DNA of 64,000 bases, from NCBI GenBank assembly GCA_023159155.1, contig JAJNNX010000011.1, positions 434,001 to 498,000 on the forward strand, given 5' to 3'. Below are positions 35,876 through 48,830 of the stretch, piece after piece (the stretch's first letter is position 1; the number at the start of each line of letters is the position of its first letter). A program made the translations under genes and the position numbers. Origin of the DNA: Ustulina deusta. Lineage: Eukaryota > Ascomycota > Sordariomycetes > Xylariales > Xylariaceae. Under the pieces are notes generated by a model. That model saw only the letters and a list, made by a program, of their open reading frames with translations. It was not told the DNA's origin and did no database searches.

Positions 35876-37798
35876 AGCTAACACCCCCCCTTGCGAACCA
35901 CCCCATTGCGACCCAGCTACCAAAATAGCCACCCACCAACTTTCGAAGCCATTATTTATAGTATAACATAGTATTTATAGCTAACCTTGGTATTTTTATT
36001 AAATATTAAAACGTTCTGATTTTAATTATATTTTTAGTTTTTGTTTTTTCTGTTTCTAGTACGTTTTTGTTCTTGGTTTTATTTATATATAGCGTTTATT
36101 GTTACAATTTTTGCTTGACTTGCTATATATAGGTTATATAAATAAAACAATAACTAAGTAGCAATTTGACTAACTTATGTTTTAATATAGTTTTTTTAGC
36201 TAGTTTGGCTTTTAATAGCTTAACATATGTTTTTAAAATTATAATTTTTTTAGCTTTTTGGTTAAAGGCTTTGCTAGCTTTTATAAAAAATAGCCTTTGT
36301 AGTAAGTTATTAAAAAAAAGGTAGTATTTAGCTAATTTTTAAATTATATATTATAAATTTTAGCTTTTTATAAATATTACAATTTTTATTTGGCCTAGTT
36401 TAAGCTAATATTTAAATATTTTAAATTAATTAGTTAGTATAAATATTAGCTAAACTTTATAAGTAATATTTTTATTTTTAAATATAATATATTTTAAAAA
36501 TAATAATAATTAGATATTTTTTAGCTATATTTTAGTTATTGCTTATATTTTTTTAATAGTTTTTAGTAATAAAATAGTATTGTAAGCTTGTTTATATGCT
36601 ATAATTATGTTTTTTTTTAAAAGTATAATATTAAAGTAGTTTTTAGGTATTTTTTAAACTTTATTTTTAAGCTTTTTTTTTAATAAACTAAAAATTTTAA
36701 TATTTAATATTTATATAATATAGCTATAATATAATTTATAAAAAACAAGCTATATTTTATTTAAAAAATAAAGCTATAAAAAGTTATTATTTATATATAA
36801 ATTATAGCTATTATATATTAGTATAATTTATATATTATTAAAATAACTTTAAATAAATAAAATAAAAATATTAATAAGCTAATTAATAATAATAAAGTTA
36901 TAAGTTTATTTATTAAGCAAAGTTCTAAACTACTAATTTTTAAATAAACTATAATTTATATTTAGAAATTATTAATTTTAAATATTAATTTTTTTAAAAA
37001 TAAGTAATAATAATAAAGCAATATTTTTACTACTAATATATTTAAAAAATATTATTTATTTGTTTTTTTTAATATTTTTTTAAAGCTATATATATTAAAG
37101 CTTTATAAATAATTTAATAACTTTTTTTTATACTTTAGCTAATACTTATTTTATTAGTATTAAAAAATTGTTTTAAAAATATATTTGCTAGTTCGAAAGC
37201 TTTAAAATATTTAAAAAATAGCTTAATATTAACTATAATTGCTTTATTAATATATAAATAACTAATAAATGTTAATCTAGCAGTTTTTAGTTTAAAATTA
37301 CAAAAAAAAAAACATATATGCTATAACTTTTTAAATATTTTAAAGTTTTTAAAAGCTAATAATATATATTTAGCTATATATTTAAATTTAATTATTAAAA
37401 ATATAAAGCTTAGCTTAGCTTAACTTATAGCTTAATTAACTAGTTTAGTTTTAAAATATAAAAATAAAATCTAAAAATATTAGTATAACTACTTTTTAAT
37501 TAAAATATTATTAAAACGGCGGTATATATATAACCGGTTAATACTTTATTAAATAGCTATTTGTTTTTATAAAGTACTAAATTAAGTAGTACGAACTATA
37601 GCTGCTATATATTGTTGGTTGCTATATAAAAGCATTATGATAAAAAGGAGTTAATTCTAAAGAAAATAAGGGTAAAAAGAGAACATAAGAACTGAACGCG
37701 GTTGTGTTATTTAATAATTTTTAATTGAGGTGGTTGGGGTTAGTAGCGCGTTTTTAGCTGGGTCGCGATGGGGTGGTTCGCAAGGGGGGGTGTTAGCT
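35876..37798 (-). mobile_element. Fot1/pogo-like DNA transposon, copy 1 (1923 bp, RIP-damaged)
   Basis: The terminal inverted repeats are 44 bp, beginning AGCTAACACCCCCCC and continuing through CTTGCGAACCACCCC. TA is duplicated at 35874-35875 and 37799-37800. Length, TIR length and TA target all match the Fot1/Pot2 type. The transposase frame runs on the minus strand from about 37640. It is broken by many TAA/TAG codons and AT-rich substitutions, but its start region still suggests an N-terminal helix-turn-helix (residues such as STLxKQIAI and TIYRRFNN). It is inverted relative to the second copy at 39390-52820, which has the same subterminal sequences. Dead by mutation. Confidence 0.85.
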
Positions 37799-37814
37799 TA
37801 TGTGCCAGACCTCG

Positions 37815-37850
37815 TAAAAAATAAAAAATAAAAAATAAAAAATAAAAAAG
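37815..37850. repeat. TAAAAAA heptanucleotide microsatellite
   Basis: Five tandem TAAAAAA units next to the right end of the first Fot1-like element. Confidence 0.85.
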
Positions 37851-38946
37851 GATGCTCAGGCAAGAACATCTAGACGTTGCCAGCACTGTAAATAACCAAC
37901 CTAACTCTTGTGCCTTAATACAGCTTGTGATGTATTGAATGTGAGGCGGGAATTCTTGACATCGCATTTACCTGTGTAGATTGCGGGAACTACGGTGTCT
38001 GTAATGGATGGTTTACTCACTCTGATTCGCACACACATGGATTCTCTAGCCGGAGAGTTTGAAGGAATTAAGAGCGGTTATGAACAAGCAGTATTCATTT
38101 TGTACTATTACCTTAATATTAGACGTCAATTATTCAATACATTATAGTAATTGTCTAGCAACCCTATCTTTTAGAGGAGAATAGAGCAACATATGATATA
38201 AACGAAATGAAAACACGTGAGGATGAGCAGGGCCTTAAGAACCCATGCAATGACAGCACTGATGAACAATATCAGCTTTTTCGACAACTATATTATTGTT
38301 GTATTCCAACGCATATTTGGATCCGCTAGTGCTGCTGTGGTTCATGTCGTTATTGCGCACCTGGTCAAAGTCCTTTGACGCTAAGAGGTCCATGAATATT
38401 TGCCGTGTAAATCTCAGGGAGAGGGCACATGTTCTTCTGCTCCGGTTAGTTTGTTTTAAAAAAAAATTTAGGCGGAATCTTACAACGTACGATCTTTTCT
38501 AGAGAAGGCGGCTAATCCGGGCTCGGCTAGGAGTGATAAACACGTTATTTCTCTTCAGCGTAGTGGAGGATGACTAGGTAGGTACGTTTCAATCTCGAGG
38601 AACTGATGGGCCTTTCAGTACTAGGTCTCCTCCTTTTTGCGGTGTGCGGTCACGAGAGCGCGGCGAAGATTATCGGGATCCTGGACCTTACCGGGCGTGG
38701 ACAGGATTAACTTCATCTAATGATATATCCTTCACCTAGAGCTATTTTTCAATACGCTAACAATGAGAAGACTCTATTACGCCTGGTCATAGTGTTAATC
38801 ACATAGTCGAAAGAACTGGCAAGTATTGTATTTTAGAGAAAATTTGAAGTACCCTTAATATTTCCAAGATGTTAAATTAACCCTATTCCAGTTTTCGGGT
38901 GAAAAGGGTCTAGGGACATCTGACTTTTACCTCGGTTCTCATACTG
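37851..38946. other. Interval between remnants; no gene seen
   Basis: Ordinary AT/GC composition. This includes the 3' flank of the split membrane-protein gene. The plus ORF 38296-38502 has no recognisable content. Confidence 0.4.
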
Positions 38947-39407
38947 CTAAAAACGCCAGCGAACATCTTCGTATATTTCATTTGCTGTCGGCCGCCGTTT
39001 CCCTGATGTGAAATAAGACCTCCAACCCGCAATTCCTCTTTCCACTTTTTTATTCATCGCATCGTGTGCTGGGCTATTTGCGACGCGATTCAGTAGAGGC
39101 AGTGTTTTGTTCAGAGTTGTATCAAATGCCTGTGCCCTTTTGAAAATTCCCGTCTCCATTTCGTAGATGATACTGGGAAGCCTATCATGTGCCTCGTGCA
39201 ACCTCTCAGAGAATCCCTTACTTGCCAAGCCTGATACTATGCGATTTCGTAGATTGCCTTCGCATGCATCTGTGTTATATCCAATTTTAATATTTTTTAA
39301 CCGCTGCACTATTTCGTCTTCGCGGAGATACTTCATGTCTGGTCCCATATCATTGTTGACAGCTTCCGAACAGTCGAGTAGAAGGCGTAAGCTAATACCC
39401 CCCCTTG

Positions 39408-39655
39408 TGTCAGATTTAGCACTAGCGATCTCGCCACGTATTGCCCGCAGAAGGTCTGTTCTATTGTTGTTGTTGTAGGTCTCTATGGGTGTATTCTATA
39501 CCCTATATACATATATATCCCTTATACAGTTAGGTGTGGATCCACTTATTTAGCTATATAACGCTCTATTTGCTAAGGGCATACCTCCTATAAGGGCACC
39601 TCTCACTAGCCACTATATAGCTCGCATTACTACCTAGCCACTATTTAATCCGATA
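39408..39655 (-). repeat. LTR of family A copy 1 (left in window)
   Basis: 248 bp. Aligns along its length with 42817-43064 and, in reverse complement, with 55031-55278. Confidence 0.85.
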
Positions 39656-40299
39656 CACCCTTTTAAGTAAGGCCACTCCAGTAGCTTTGCCTACCTATAT
39701 AATTATATTCAGAAGTAGCATATAAGTATGTATTAGTTTGTATTAGTGCGTAGCAATCTTAATATAGAGTACTAATAGGCTTGTTTTAGTTAGGGGTAGG
39801 TATATATATATTATAATTTTGGTGTTTAGCGTTAATACGTTCGTATTAAGCAGATATAGCAGTTCTTTATATATATATAGGTATTTATAAGCAATTCTTT
39901 AAATATAGTAATTTTTATATTTAACGGTAATATGCTAGTATTAGTAATTTTTGTTTTTAGTATTAATACGTTTTTATTAACAATTTTTATTTTTAGTATT
40001 AATACGCTTGTTTTAATAATTTCTGTCTTTAGCGTTAATACGCTTTTATTGATTAAAAGTAATATTTATAGGTTTATTAATATAGCTGTTCCTATCTTTA
40101 GTTTGTAGTGCTATTTTATTAGTGCGATTTTTTAAGTAAAAATGTAACGCTTGAATATATAACTTTAGTAATCTATAGCTATATTAATTTTTTAATTAGA
40201 GTATATAAAGCTTAATATATAACTTTAGTATAATTTTTTAGTTAAAATATATAAAGCTTAAATATATAGTTGTAAGCTAATCTTATAATCTATTAATAT

Positions 40300-41100
40300 A
40301 GTAGTAAATTTATTATTAGTATTTATTATAAGTAGTAGTAAGCTTTTAATAGTATATAGTAGCTATAATAGGTTATAGTAAGTTTAATAGCATTTTTAAT
40401 AATGTTTAGTAGCTATAACTAGTATATAATAAGCTTTTTAAAAGCTTTTTTTTATATATAATATATTATTTTTAAATAGTATTTAGTAGCTATAATAAGT
40501 ATATAATAAGTTTTTTAGAAGCGTTTTTTTTTTTTAGCAAAGTTTTTAATAAGATTTAATAGCTATAATTAGTTATAAAGCAGTACTATAAAACATATTT
40601 ATATATTATATATAATAAGCTTTATAGAAGTGTTTTTTTTATTGCTATATTAAGTAGTATTATATAATATATTTATATGTAGTATATAGTAAACTTTATA
40701 GAAGTATTTTTTTTTTTGCTATTATAAAGCTTTTAATAATATTTAATAGTTATAATTAAATATATAGCAGTTAATAGGCTTTTTTAGGAGCTTTTTTATT
40801 ATTATTTTATATAAAACTGCCTTTGTATATATTTTAGTGTTATAAGTAGTAAGTTCTATAGAGGCATTTTTTTTTTGTTATAGCAAAACTTTTAATAAGA
40901 TTTAATAGTTATAATTAGTTATATAATAGTTTAGTATAGAACGTACTTATATATTACGTATAATAAGTTTTATAAAAATGTTTTTTTTTGTTATAATAGA
41001 GCTTTTATTAAGATTTAGTAGCTATAATTAGATATAAAGCAGTACTTTTAGTAAAATAGATCTTATTAGTGCTTTATAAAGTGATTGCTACTCTTTTAGC
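40300..41100. repeat. Degenerate AT-rich tandem units inside LTR family A
   Basis: Recurring blocks of about 100-130 bp share AGCTTTTAATAAGATTTAATA, GTTATA and ACGTATAATAAG-like segments plus T-runs. The equivalent array in the second copy is at about 57060-58100, in the opposite orientation. Confidence 0.55.
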
Positions 41101-42816
41101 TAGTAAATGCTAGGTACTAGCCTTTAGTAGAGTAGATTTTATAAAATAGTTTTTATTAGCGGGTTGTAAAGTGATTGCCACTTTTTTAACTAGTAACTGC
41201 TAGTAGGTATTCGGTACTACTTCTTTAGTATGAGTTTAGTTGCTTTTGTATTTTTTTAAAAGTATGCTAGACGTTTTTATTATATTTTATTTGCTAGCTA
41301 GCTAGTTGTTTAGTTATAGGGTTAAGGACCTATTTATTAGGTTTAAGCTTTAGAAAAGCGTACTAGTAGCGCGCTTTTAAGTAATAGCTATAGTAGAATA
41401 TATAATCTATTATATTAAGGTTTTTTTTTTGGCCTAAGTATATATATTAGTGCAATAGCGCTTAATAAAAGTATGTTTAAAGCTTTTTTTGCTACTGCTA
41501 AGCTGCTATTTATTATTTTTAAATAAATAATTAAATTTAGAATAATTAGTAGGTTTGCTATTTTTGCTATTACTATTTTTACTGTTGCGATTAGATTTAA
41601 AATAACTAATAGGCTTGCTATTTTTACGATTGCTATTACGATTAGATTCCAGGTAGCTAGTAGGCTTGCTATTTTTATTATTATTATTACTACTATTACA
41701 ATTATTATTATTGCTATTAATACTAGATTTTTTAAATACTTTAGGCTTTTTAGGTTTTTTGTTTTTAATAGTAAATATTAACTAAATGCTTTTTTTAGCA
41801 GTTTTTAAAAAGTTTTATATATTAGTTTTTTAGTATAGCTTAGTAGCTATAGTTTAATATTTTAAAGTATTATTTATTATAGTAGTATAATATATAAACT
41901 TAAATAATATAATTTAGTTTAAATAAAACTTTTAAAAAGTTTTTTTTAAGTTAATAACTAGTTTAAAAATATTTATTTTAAACTTTCTAGTATAAACTTT
42001 AGTAATTTTATTTAGCTATATATTAGTTTATTTAATAAAGTTTATAATATGTTTTCTAATTAATATATTAATAAATATTATATATTTATATTTATATTTA
42101 AACTTTAAAGCTATTTATATTATATTATTAAGTTTTTTTAAATTATTATATTACTAATTAATAATTTGGATTATTTTTATATAGATTAATTAGTAATTAA
42201 AATAAACTATTTTTTATATTTATTTAGCAGGCTTAATAATTTTAGTATAATAAGTATTATAGTATTTAAGAGCTATATTATAGTACTGTTTAGTATATTA
42301 ATATAAATATTTTTTAATAGTAGTAAAATTTGCGTATATAGTAATAAAAAAATTAATATTTAAGTTTAAAAAGAATTTATTAATTACTAGCGCTTTTAGT
42401 ACTATAAACTATAAAGCTTGATTTATAAATATTATATAGTCCTATAAGTTATAGCTATAAATATTAATAATAAAGTTTTTTTTTTATAATAAAAAATTAT
42501 TAAATAAATTAAAATTAGTTATTATAGCTATTATAATAAACATATAGCTAGAACTAATAAAATTACTATATTTAATAAGATTGTTTGTTATAAAAAAATA
42601 TTTATTATTAATATTTATAATATTTGTAATAAAATATTTATATATATAAATTATATAACAAAAGGATTAATAGCGCTTTAGTTTTATTATTAAAAAGCTT
42701 ACTAATATTATTTAAAGCGCTTGTAGTAAAATATTTCGAATAGATTGCTAGCAAATATATATACCAGTAAAAAGCTCGCTAGCAATAAAATATAAAATAT
42801 TAATAAGATTTTTAAT

Positions 42817-43064
42817 TATTAGATTTAGCATTAGTAATCTTGCTATATATTGCCTATAAAAGGTCTGTTCTATTATTGTTGTTATAGGTCTCTATAGGTG
42901 TATTCTATACCCTACATATATATATATCCCTTATATAGTTAGGTGTGGATCCACTTATTCAGCTATATAATGCTTTATTTGCTAAGGGCATACCCCCTAT
43001 AAGGGCACCTCTCACTAGCCACTATGTGGCTTGCATCACTACCTAGCCACCACTTAATCCGACA
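42817..43064 (-). repeat. LTR of family A copy 1 (right in window)
   Basis: 248 bp. Starts TATTAG, the RIP-changed form of TGTCAG, and ends CCGACA directly before the target duplication CCTTG. Confidence 0.85.
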
Positions 43065-44602
43065 CCTTGCGAACCACCCTATTGCGACCCAGCTAAAAAC
43101 GTGCTACTGACCCTAACTACCTTAATTAAAAATTGTTAAATAACGCGACTGCGTTTAGTTCTTATGTTTTTATTTATTTTTTATTTTTTTTTAGAATTGA
43201 CTTTTTATTATTATAATGCTTTTATATAGCAACTAATAGTATGCGGCAGTTATAGTTCGTACTACTTAACTTAATACTTTATAAAAATAAACAGCTATTT
43301 AATAAAGTATTAATCGGTTATATATATACTACTGCTTTAATAATATTTTAATTAAAAAATAATTATATTAATATTTTTAAATCTTATTTATATATTTTAA
43401 AACTAAACTAATTAATTAGGCTATAAGTTAGGCTAAGCTAGGCTTTATATTTTTAATAGTTAAATTTAAATATATAGCTAAATATATATTATTAGTTTTT
43501 AAAAACCTTAAAATATTTAAAAAATTATAATATATATATATATTTTTTTTTGTAATTTTAAGCTAAAAACTATTAAATTAATGTTTATTAGCTATATATG
43601 TATTAATAAAGTAACTATAATTAATATTAAACTATTTTTTAAATATTTTAAAGCTTTTAAACTAGCAAATATATTTTTAAAACAATTTTTTAATATTAAT
43701 AAAATAAGTATTAGCTAAAGCATAAAAAAAAATTATTAAGTTGTTTATAAAGCTTTAATATATATAGCTTTAAAAAAAATATTAAAAAAAACAAATAAAT
43801 AATATTTTTTAAATATATTAGTAATAAAAATATTGCTTTATTATTACTATTTATTTTTAAAAAAATTAATATTTAAAATTAATAGTTTTTAAATATAAAT
43901 TGCAGTTTATTTAAAAACTAATAGTTTAAAACTTTACTTAATAAATAAACTTATAATTTTATTACTATTAATTAGTTTATTAATATTTTTATTTTGTTTA
44001 TTTAAGGTTGTTTTAGTAATATATAGGTTATACTAATATATAATAGCTATAATTTATATATAAATAATAATTTTTTATAGCTTTATTTTTTAAATAAAAT
44101 ATAGCTTGTTTTTTATAAATTATATTATAGCTATATTATATAAATATTAAATATTAGAATTTATAGTTTATTAAAAAAAAAGCTTAAAAATAAAATAAAA
44201 AAAATATAATTATAGTATATAAATAAGTTTGTAATACTATTTTATTACTAAAAATTATTAAAAAAGCATAAATAATAGCTAAAATATAGCTAAAAAATAT
44301 TTAATTATTATTATTTTTAAAATATATTATATTTAAAAATAAAAGTATTGCTTATAAAGTTTAACTAATATTTATATTAACCGATTGATTTAAAATATTT
44401 AAATATTAGCTTAAACTAAGGTAAAAAAAAATTATAATATTTATAAAAAGCTAAAATTTATAATATATAATTTAGAAATTAGCTAAATACTACTTTTTTT
44501 TTAATAACTTATTATAAAAGCTATTTTTTATAAAAGCCAGCAAAGTTTTTAATTAGAAAACCGAAAAAATTATAATTTTAAAAGTATATATTAAGCTATT
44601 AA

Positions 44603-44781
44603 TGTTATAAATGGGAAGTTTACAAGGTTAGGTATAATATATAAAGGGATAAGTTATATATTTAGTAAGGTTGGCTTATAAAACTAAAACTTATAAAAAG
44701 AAGATTTTTTATTGAAATGGGTGCAGATATAGTATATATATATAGTAAGTATGTACTGGTTCTAGTATGCTAGATATAACA
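44603..44781 (-). repeat. LTR of the Gypsy element (3' side of the element)
   Basis: 179 bp, TGTTATAAATGGG ... GATATAACA. Direct match to 52301-52479. Confidence 0.85.
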
Positions 44782-47700
44782 ATTATTTTTTCTTTTTTAG
44801 TTAGGTTATTTCTAATTTAATATATATAAATATATAAGATATATATAAATAGGAAGTAATTTAAATATAAAGTTTATATAGAATTAAAGTAATATATATG
44901 CAATTAGTGCAATATAATTAATTAGGTATTTATAAGTATAAATATATAAGTATTTTTGTTATATTAGTAATATGTAGTATTGTTATTATTATTAATATAA
45001 ATATTTTAATATTTATATAATATTGTTAATTAAAAGTTTTAGTATATATATAATATAATATATATATATATTATATATTTAAATATATAGTAAATTTTAA
45101 TACTAGTAATTTAAGCGTAAGCTATATATAAATTGCTTATAAAGCTGATCTAGTTTTATATAAATATTTTAGCTTGGTTTTTTTTTTTTTTTTTTTTTTA
45201 GCCGCTGCTATTATTTTAATTAGTTTTAGCTACTCTTTTATTTCGCTGCTATTATTTCTTACTTTTTTTGTACTTTTTTTTATATTATTTTTTTTTTTTT
45301 ATATTAGTATTACTATATCTAACGCTAATTCTGTTGCTTTTTTTTTAAATAATAAGCCTTTTATTATTTGCTATAACTGTTGCCTTTAGTATAAAGCTTA
45401 TTAAAAAGTAATTAATAGCTATAACTGTTATAATTACAAATATTATATGTATAAGCAGAGTATGCGCACTAAAAACAAGGCATATAAGCGTAGGGCTGCT
45501 AAAGATCTAGTCTATAAAACATATATATATTAATGCTGTTTTAGTAATATTTATAATAGGGTTTAGCCCAATTTTGGCCGGCCTATCTAGGTTGTTTATG
45601 TAATAAAAAAAGCAGGGGCTTCTTTTTGTAATAAATGCTAAAAAAACAAAAAAATATATAAACTAATAAATATAATTATATCTATTTTATATTAGTATTT
45701 TTACTAATTTAAATATATTATATAATTAGGTTCTAAGTTTAATATTTTTTAATATAATTTATATAAATAAATTACTAGACTAGTTTTGCTAATTTTTTAA
45801 TTTTAAATTAGATAAAAATAGCTATAAAATTATAAATAAAACAGGCTTAAGTACTTAGTAGGTATTTTTAAAGTTTTATTAATAACTTACTAGTATTTAA
45901 TTTTGTTTGCTAAAAATATTCTGCTGTTTTATAGTAATTTATTACTTTTAGTTTAAAATTATTAATATTTTAAGCAATTTAAAAATAAATAGTTTTATTT
46001 TTATTTTATAATATATTTATTAATTGTTTATATAAATTTAGAATATTTGTACTATATATATCTAAATAATAGTGCAGTAAAAAAACGTATTATTTTAAGT
46101 AGTAATATATATTCTTTTTAATACTATAAATATTTTTATTTATTTTTAGTTCGTAGGGTTATCTAATATAATTAAATACTAGCTTAATATTAAGTATATT
46201 TTTATAAAAATATTTTATATTTTTAATTTAAAAATTATAATTATATATTATAAATGTTAGCTATTTATTGTTTTATATTAAAAATATAAAAAGTAGTAGT
46301 AAGCATTATTAATTAAATTACTTAAATTATTAAATTAGCTAATATAGCTAATATAAATATTATTTATTTTAATAAAATCTAATTTTAAAAATAGTTTATA
46401 TATAGTTTAATAGTAGAGTATAAATTAAGTATTTAAAATAGTTAGTTTAATTCTAACTATATAAATATTTATAGATTTGTTTTTATTAATTTACTAGAGT
46501 TTTAAACTAATATAATTATAAAAGTAGTAAGTTTTTAAGTAATAAAGCAAAATATTTTTAAGTAAAAATAAAATTAATTAATTTTTTTTTATAACTAGTT
46601 TAGGTATAAATTGTTAGATTAGGAGTTTTTTTTTTTTTAGTAATTTTGCTATTATTTAAAAGTTTATATTACTTTAAGTGCTATAATATTAATAGCTAAT
46701 ATTTATTAGTTATATTTAGTTAGCTAGCTTTTTTATTTAATTTTATAGTATAATTTATAATTATATATTTGTTTTATTATTATATTTTTAATTTTTTATT
46801 TATTTAAGTTATTTATAAAGTTTAGTATAAGTAAATTATATATAGTATTAGTTTTTTAAAGTTTAAGTAGTTAAATAAAAAAAATATTATAAAAATAAGT
46901 ATATTATGCTAAAAATATAAAGCAATATGCCTGCGATCTAATATAGCTAAAGATCTAAAATAAGCTAATAAACTTAAATATAAGTTTAGAATATTTAAAA
47001 CTTAAGTTTTTTGTAAATAATATTACTATATTTTTGATTTTGTAAGTTATAAGTTTATGTTTAATATTATAGTATTTTTAATACTTTTTAACTATAATTT
47101 GCTATTAATTTTTTAAATTGTTTTTAATAGTTTATAATTTTTATAATTATTTTTATATTATTAGTACTTTTTTTAAAGTAAAGTTATTTTTAATAAATAG
47201 TCCAAACTTTAGTATATAGCTATATAAAGCTTTAAAAGATAATTTGTTAGTTATATTATTAATAGTTAAGTTAATTGCAAAATATGCTTAAAGAAATAGT
47301 TGTAGCTAATTAGTTTGTTTATTATTAATAAAGCATTTAAAGTAGTTTTTAATTGTTTAATTTATATATTTTGTTTGTTTGTTAGTTTTAAAATAAAATA
47401 TAACCAAATATTTTTTTTTAATTTTAAAGTAATAGTATAGGTTTAACTAGAAATAACTAGTAAAAAAAAAGCTACGGTTTAATATAATATTTGTAGAACT
47501 TTTATAAATATATTTGATTTTTTAATAAAATAAGGTAATAAGTTATATTAAAGTTATTTTAGTATTAATAGGAAATAAATATATTAATTTAGTAAATTTA
47601 TTAATAATTACTAAAATATAATTAATTTAGTAGTTTTTATAAAAAGTTAAAAATAGTCTAACTATAAAGTATATAAATAGTTTTTGTATAAGAGCTAAAA

Positions 47701-48573
47701 ATATAAATAAAACATTAAGTTTGTTATATTTTTAGTAATATTTTGTTTTTAATTTAAGGTATATTATATAATTATTTATATAGTTATTAATATTTATTTT
47801 TATTTTTAGCTAAAAAAACTTGCGTTATAGTAGTTTAAGCGTGCGTTTTTATTTAAAATACTTTACTAATAAGTTATTATAGTATAATTTAATAAGCTAA
47901 AAATAAATAAATTTTTAAAAAAAAATATAAACTTTATTTTTATAGTATAAAAAAGATCTTTTAATTATTTATTAAAAGTTTATAAGCTTTTTAGTATTAA
48001 TATATTTTTTAATCAATTTATATTTAAGGTTTTTTTATTAAATATTTTAGATTATGTTTTATAAGCTTTATAATATATCTAGATTTTAGAAGTTCTTATT
48101 ACTTATAGCTATTTATGTTTATATATATATAATTGCTTATATAAAAATAGTTTTTTTTTTAGGGGGTTAAGCGGCATATATTTTGCTTATTAGTACTTTT
48201 GGGTATTTATTAGAAATCTTAGTTTATATTACTACAATTTTTTTTTTTAGTATTAGAAAAAAATTAATATTTTAGGGCGAATTGCTTATATAATTAGGTT
48301 AGTATAATAAAAGATTAGTTTTGTTTTGTTTATTTTATTTATATTTAATAATAAAATTAAAAAAAATTAAATATATATATTAATAAGCTTGCTTTTTATT
48401 TAGTTTTAAAGTTTTTATAAATACTTAAAAATTATTATAGTTAGTTAATATTTTAACTAATAATTTATTTTTTTTAAAATAATACTATTAATACTTAAAA
48501 TATTTTATAATTATAAATATTTTTTAATTTAAGGTTTTATAGTTTAATTCTATATCAGTAAATTTATAAAAAT

Positions 48574-48830
48574 TGTTGGATTAATCGTACGCAATTATGG
48601 ACCCCTTCGTACGAAGGGGTCTAGCCAAGGGGGTCTAGGCCAAGGGGTCCGGCTAGGGACCACCTACAGACCCCTCCGTACGGAGGGGTATATAGGGGGC
48701 TCCCACCTCCCCATTTCCTTCCTTTCTCTCCTTCTTTTAGAGTGTGGCATATAGTGAATAGACTGTATTCCACCAACCTTGCAGGCATGTACTGCTGCCT
48801 TGGAAATATGCAGTACACTCCATTCAAACA
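48574..48830. mobile_element. Solo LTR, family C, not RIP-damaged (257 bp)
   Basis: TGTTGGATTAATCG ... CCATTCAAACA, flanked by a 5-bp duplication AAAAT (48569-48573, 48831-48835). It stands out as a GC-normal island inside the AT-saturated Gypsy element. It contains two near-identical hairpins, ACCCCTTCGTACGAAGGGGT and ACCCCTCCGTACGGAGGGGT. No internal region is present, so it arose by LTR-LTR recombination or is a short element of its own. Confidence 0.8.

Larger units (their letters stand above)
35679..38000 (-). pseudogene. Unidentified gene remnant split by a Fot1-like element
   Basis: Minus-strand coding-like sequence (LKTGEYEIIAKMPEME, then PSGYFVLMVEIEYD, ending QNNYF at 35679) stops abruptly at the transposon border 35873. 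On the other side, from 37801 upward, the frame continues across the TA duplication as GAG-GTC-TGG-CAC-ATA-AAC-CTG without a stop. A heptanucleotide microsatellite lies just upstream and hides the 5' part, so the upper limit given is arbitrary. I do not recognise the protein. Confidence 0.4.
39408..43064 (-). mobile_element. LTR retrotransposon family A, copy 1 (3657 bp)
   Basis: LTRs of 248 bp lie at 39408-39655 and 42817-43064, in direct orientation, TGTCAG...CCGACA. The 5-bp target duplication CCTTG (39403-39407 and 43065-43069) falls inside the left TIR of the Fot1-like element. The internal 3.16 kb carries, on the minus strand near 41520-41760, a gag-like Asn/Ser/Lys-rich stretch (NSKPTSYLESNRNS). 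No reverse transcriptase or integrase was recognised. Tandem AT-rich units of 100-130 bp occupy about 40300-41100. It is probably a non-autonomous element, now saturated with RIP-type changes. Confidence 0.85.

Noticed and set aside
40300..41100. CRISPR-like or satellite array
   Set aside because: Units are degenerate, AT-saturated, lack constant spacers and recur inside the second LTR copy, so they belong to the retroelement.
45174..45389. Plus-strand ORF of 71 codons with a Phe-rich start
   Set aside because: It is a T-run inside the RIP-damaged Gypsy element; the element's recognisable pol remains are on the other strand.
48621..48827. Minus ORF of 68 codons
   Set aside because: It lies wholly inside the solo LTR with its two hairpins; no protein-like content.
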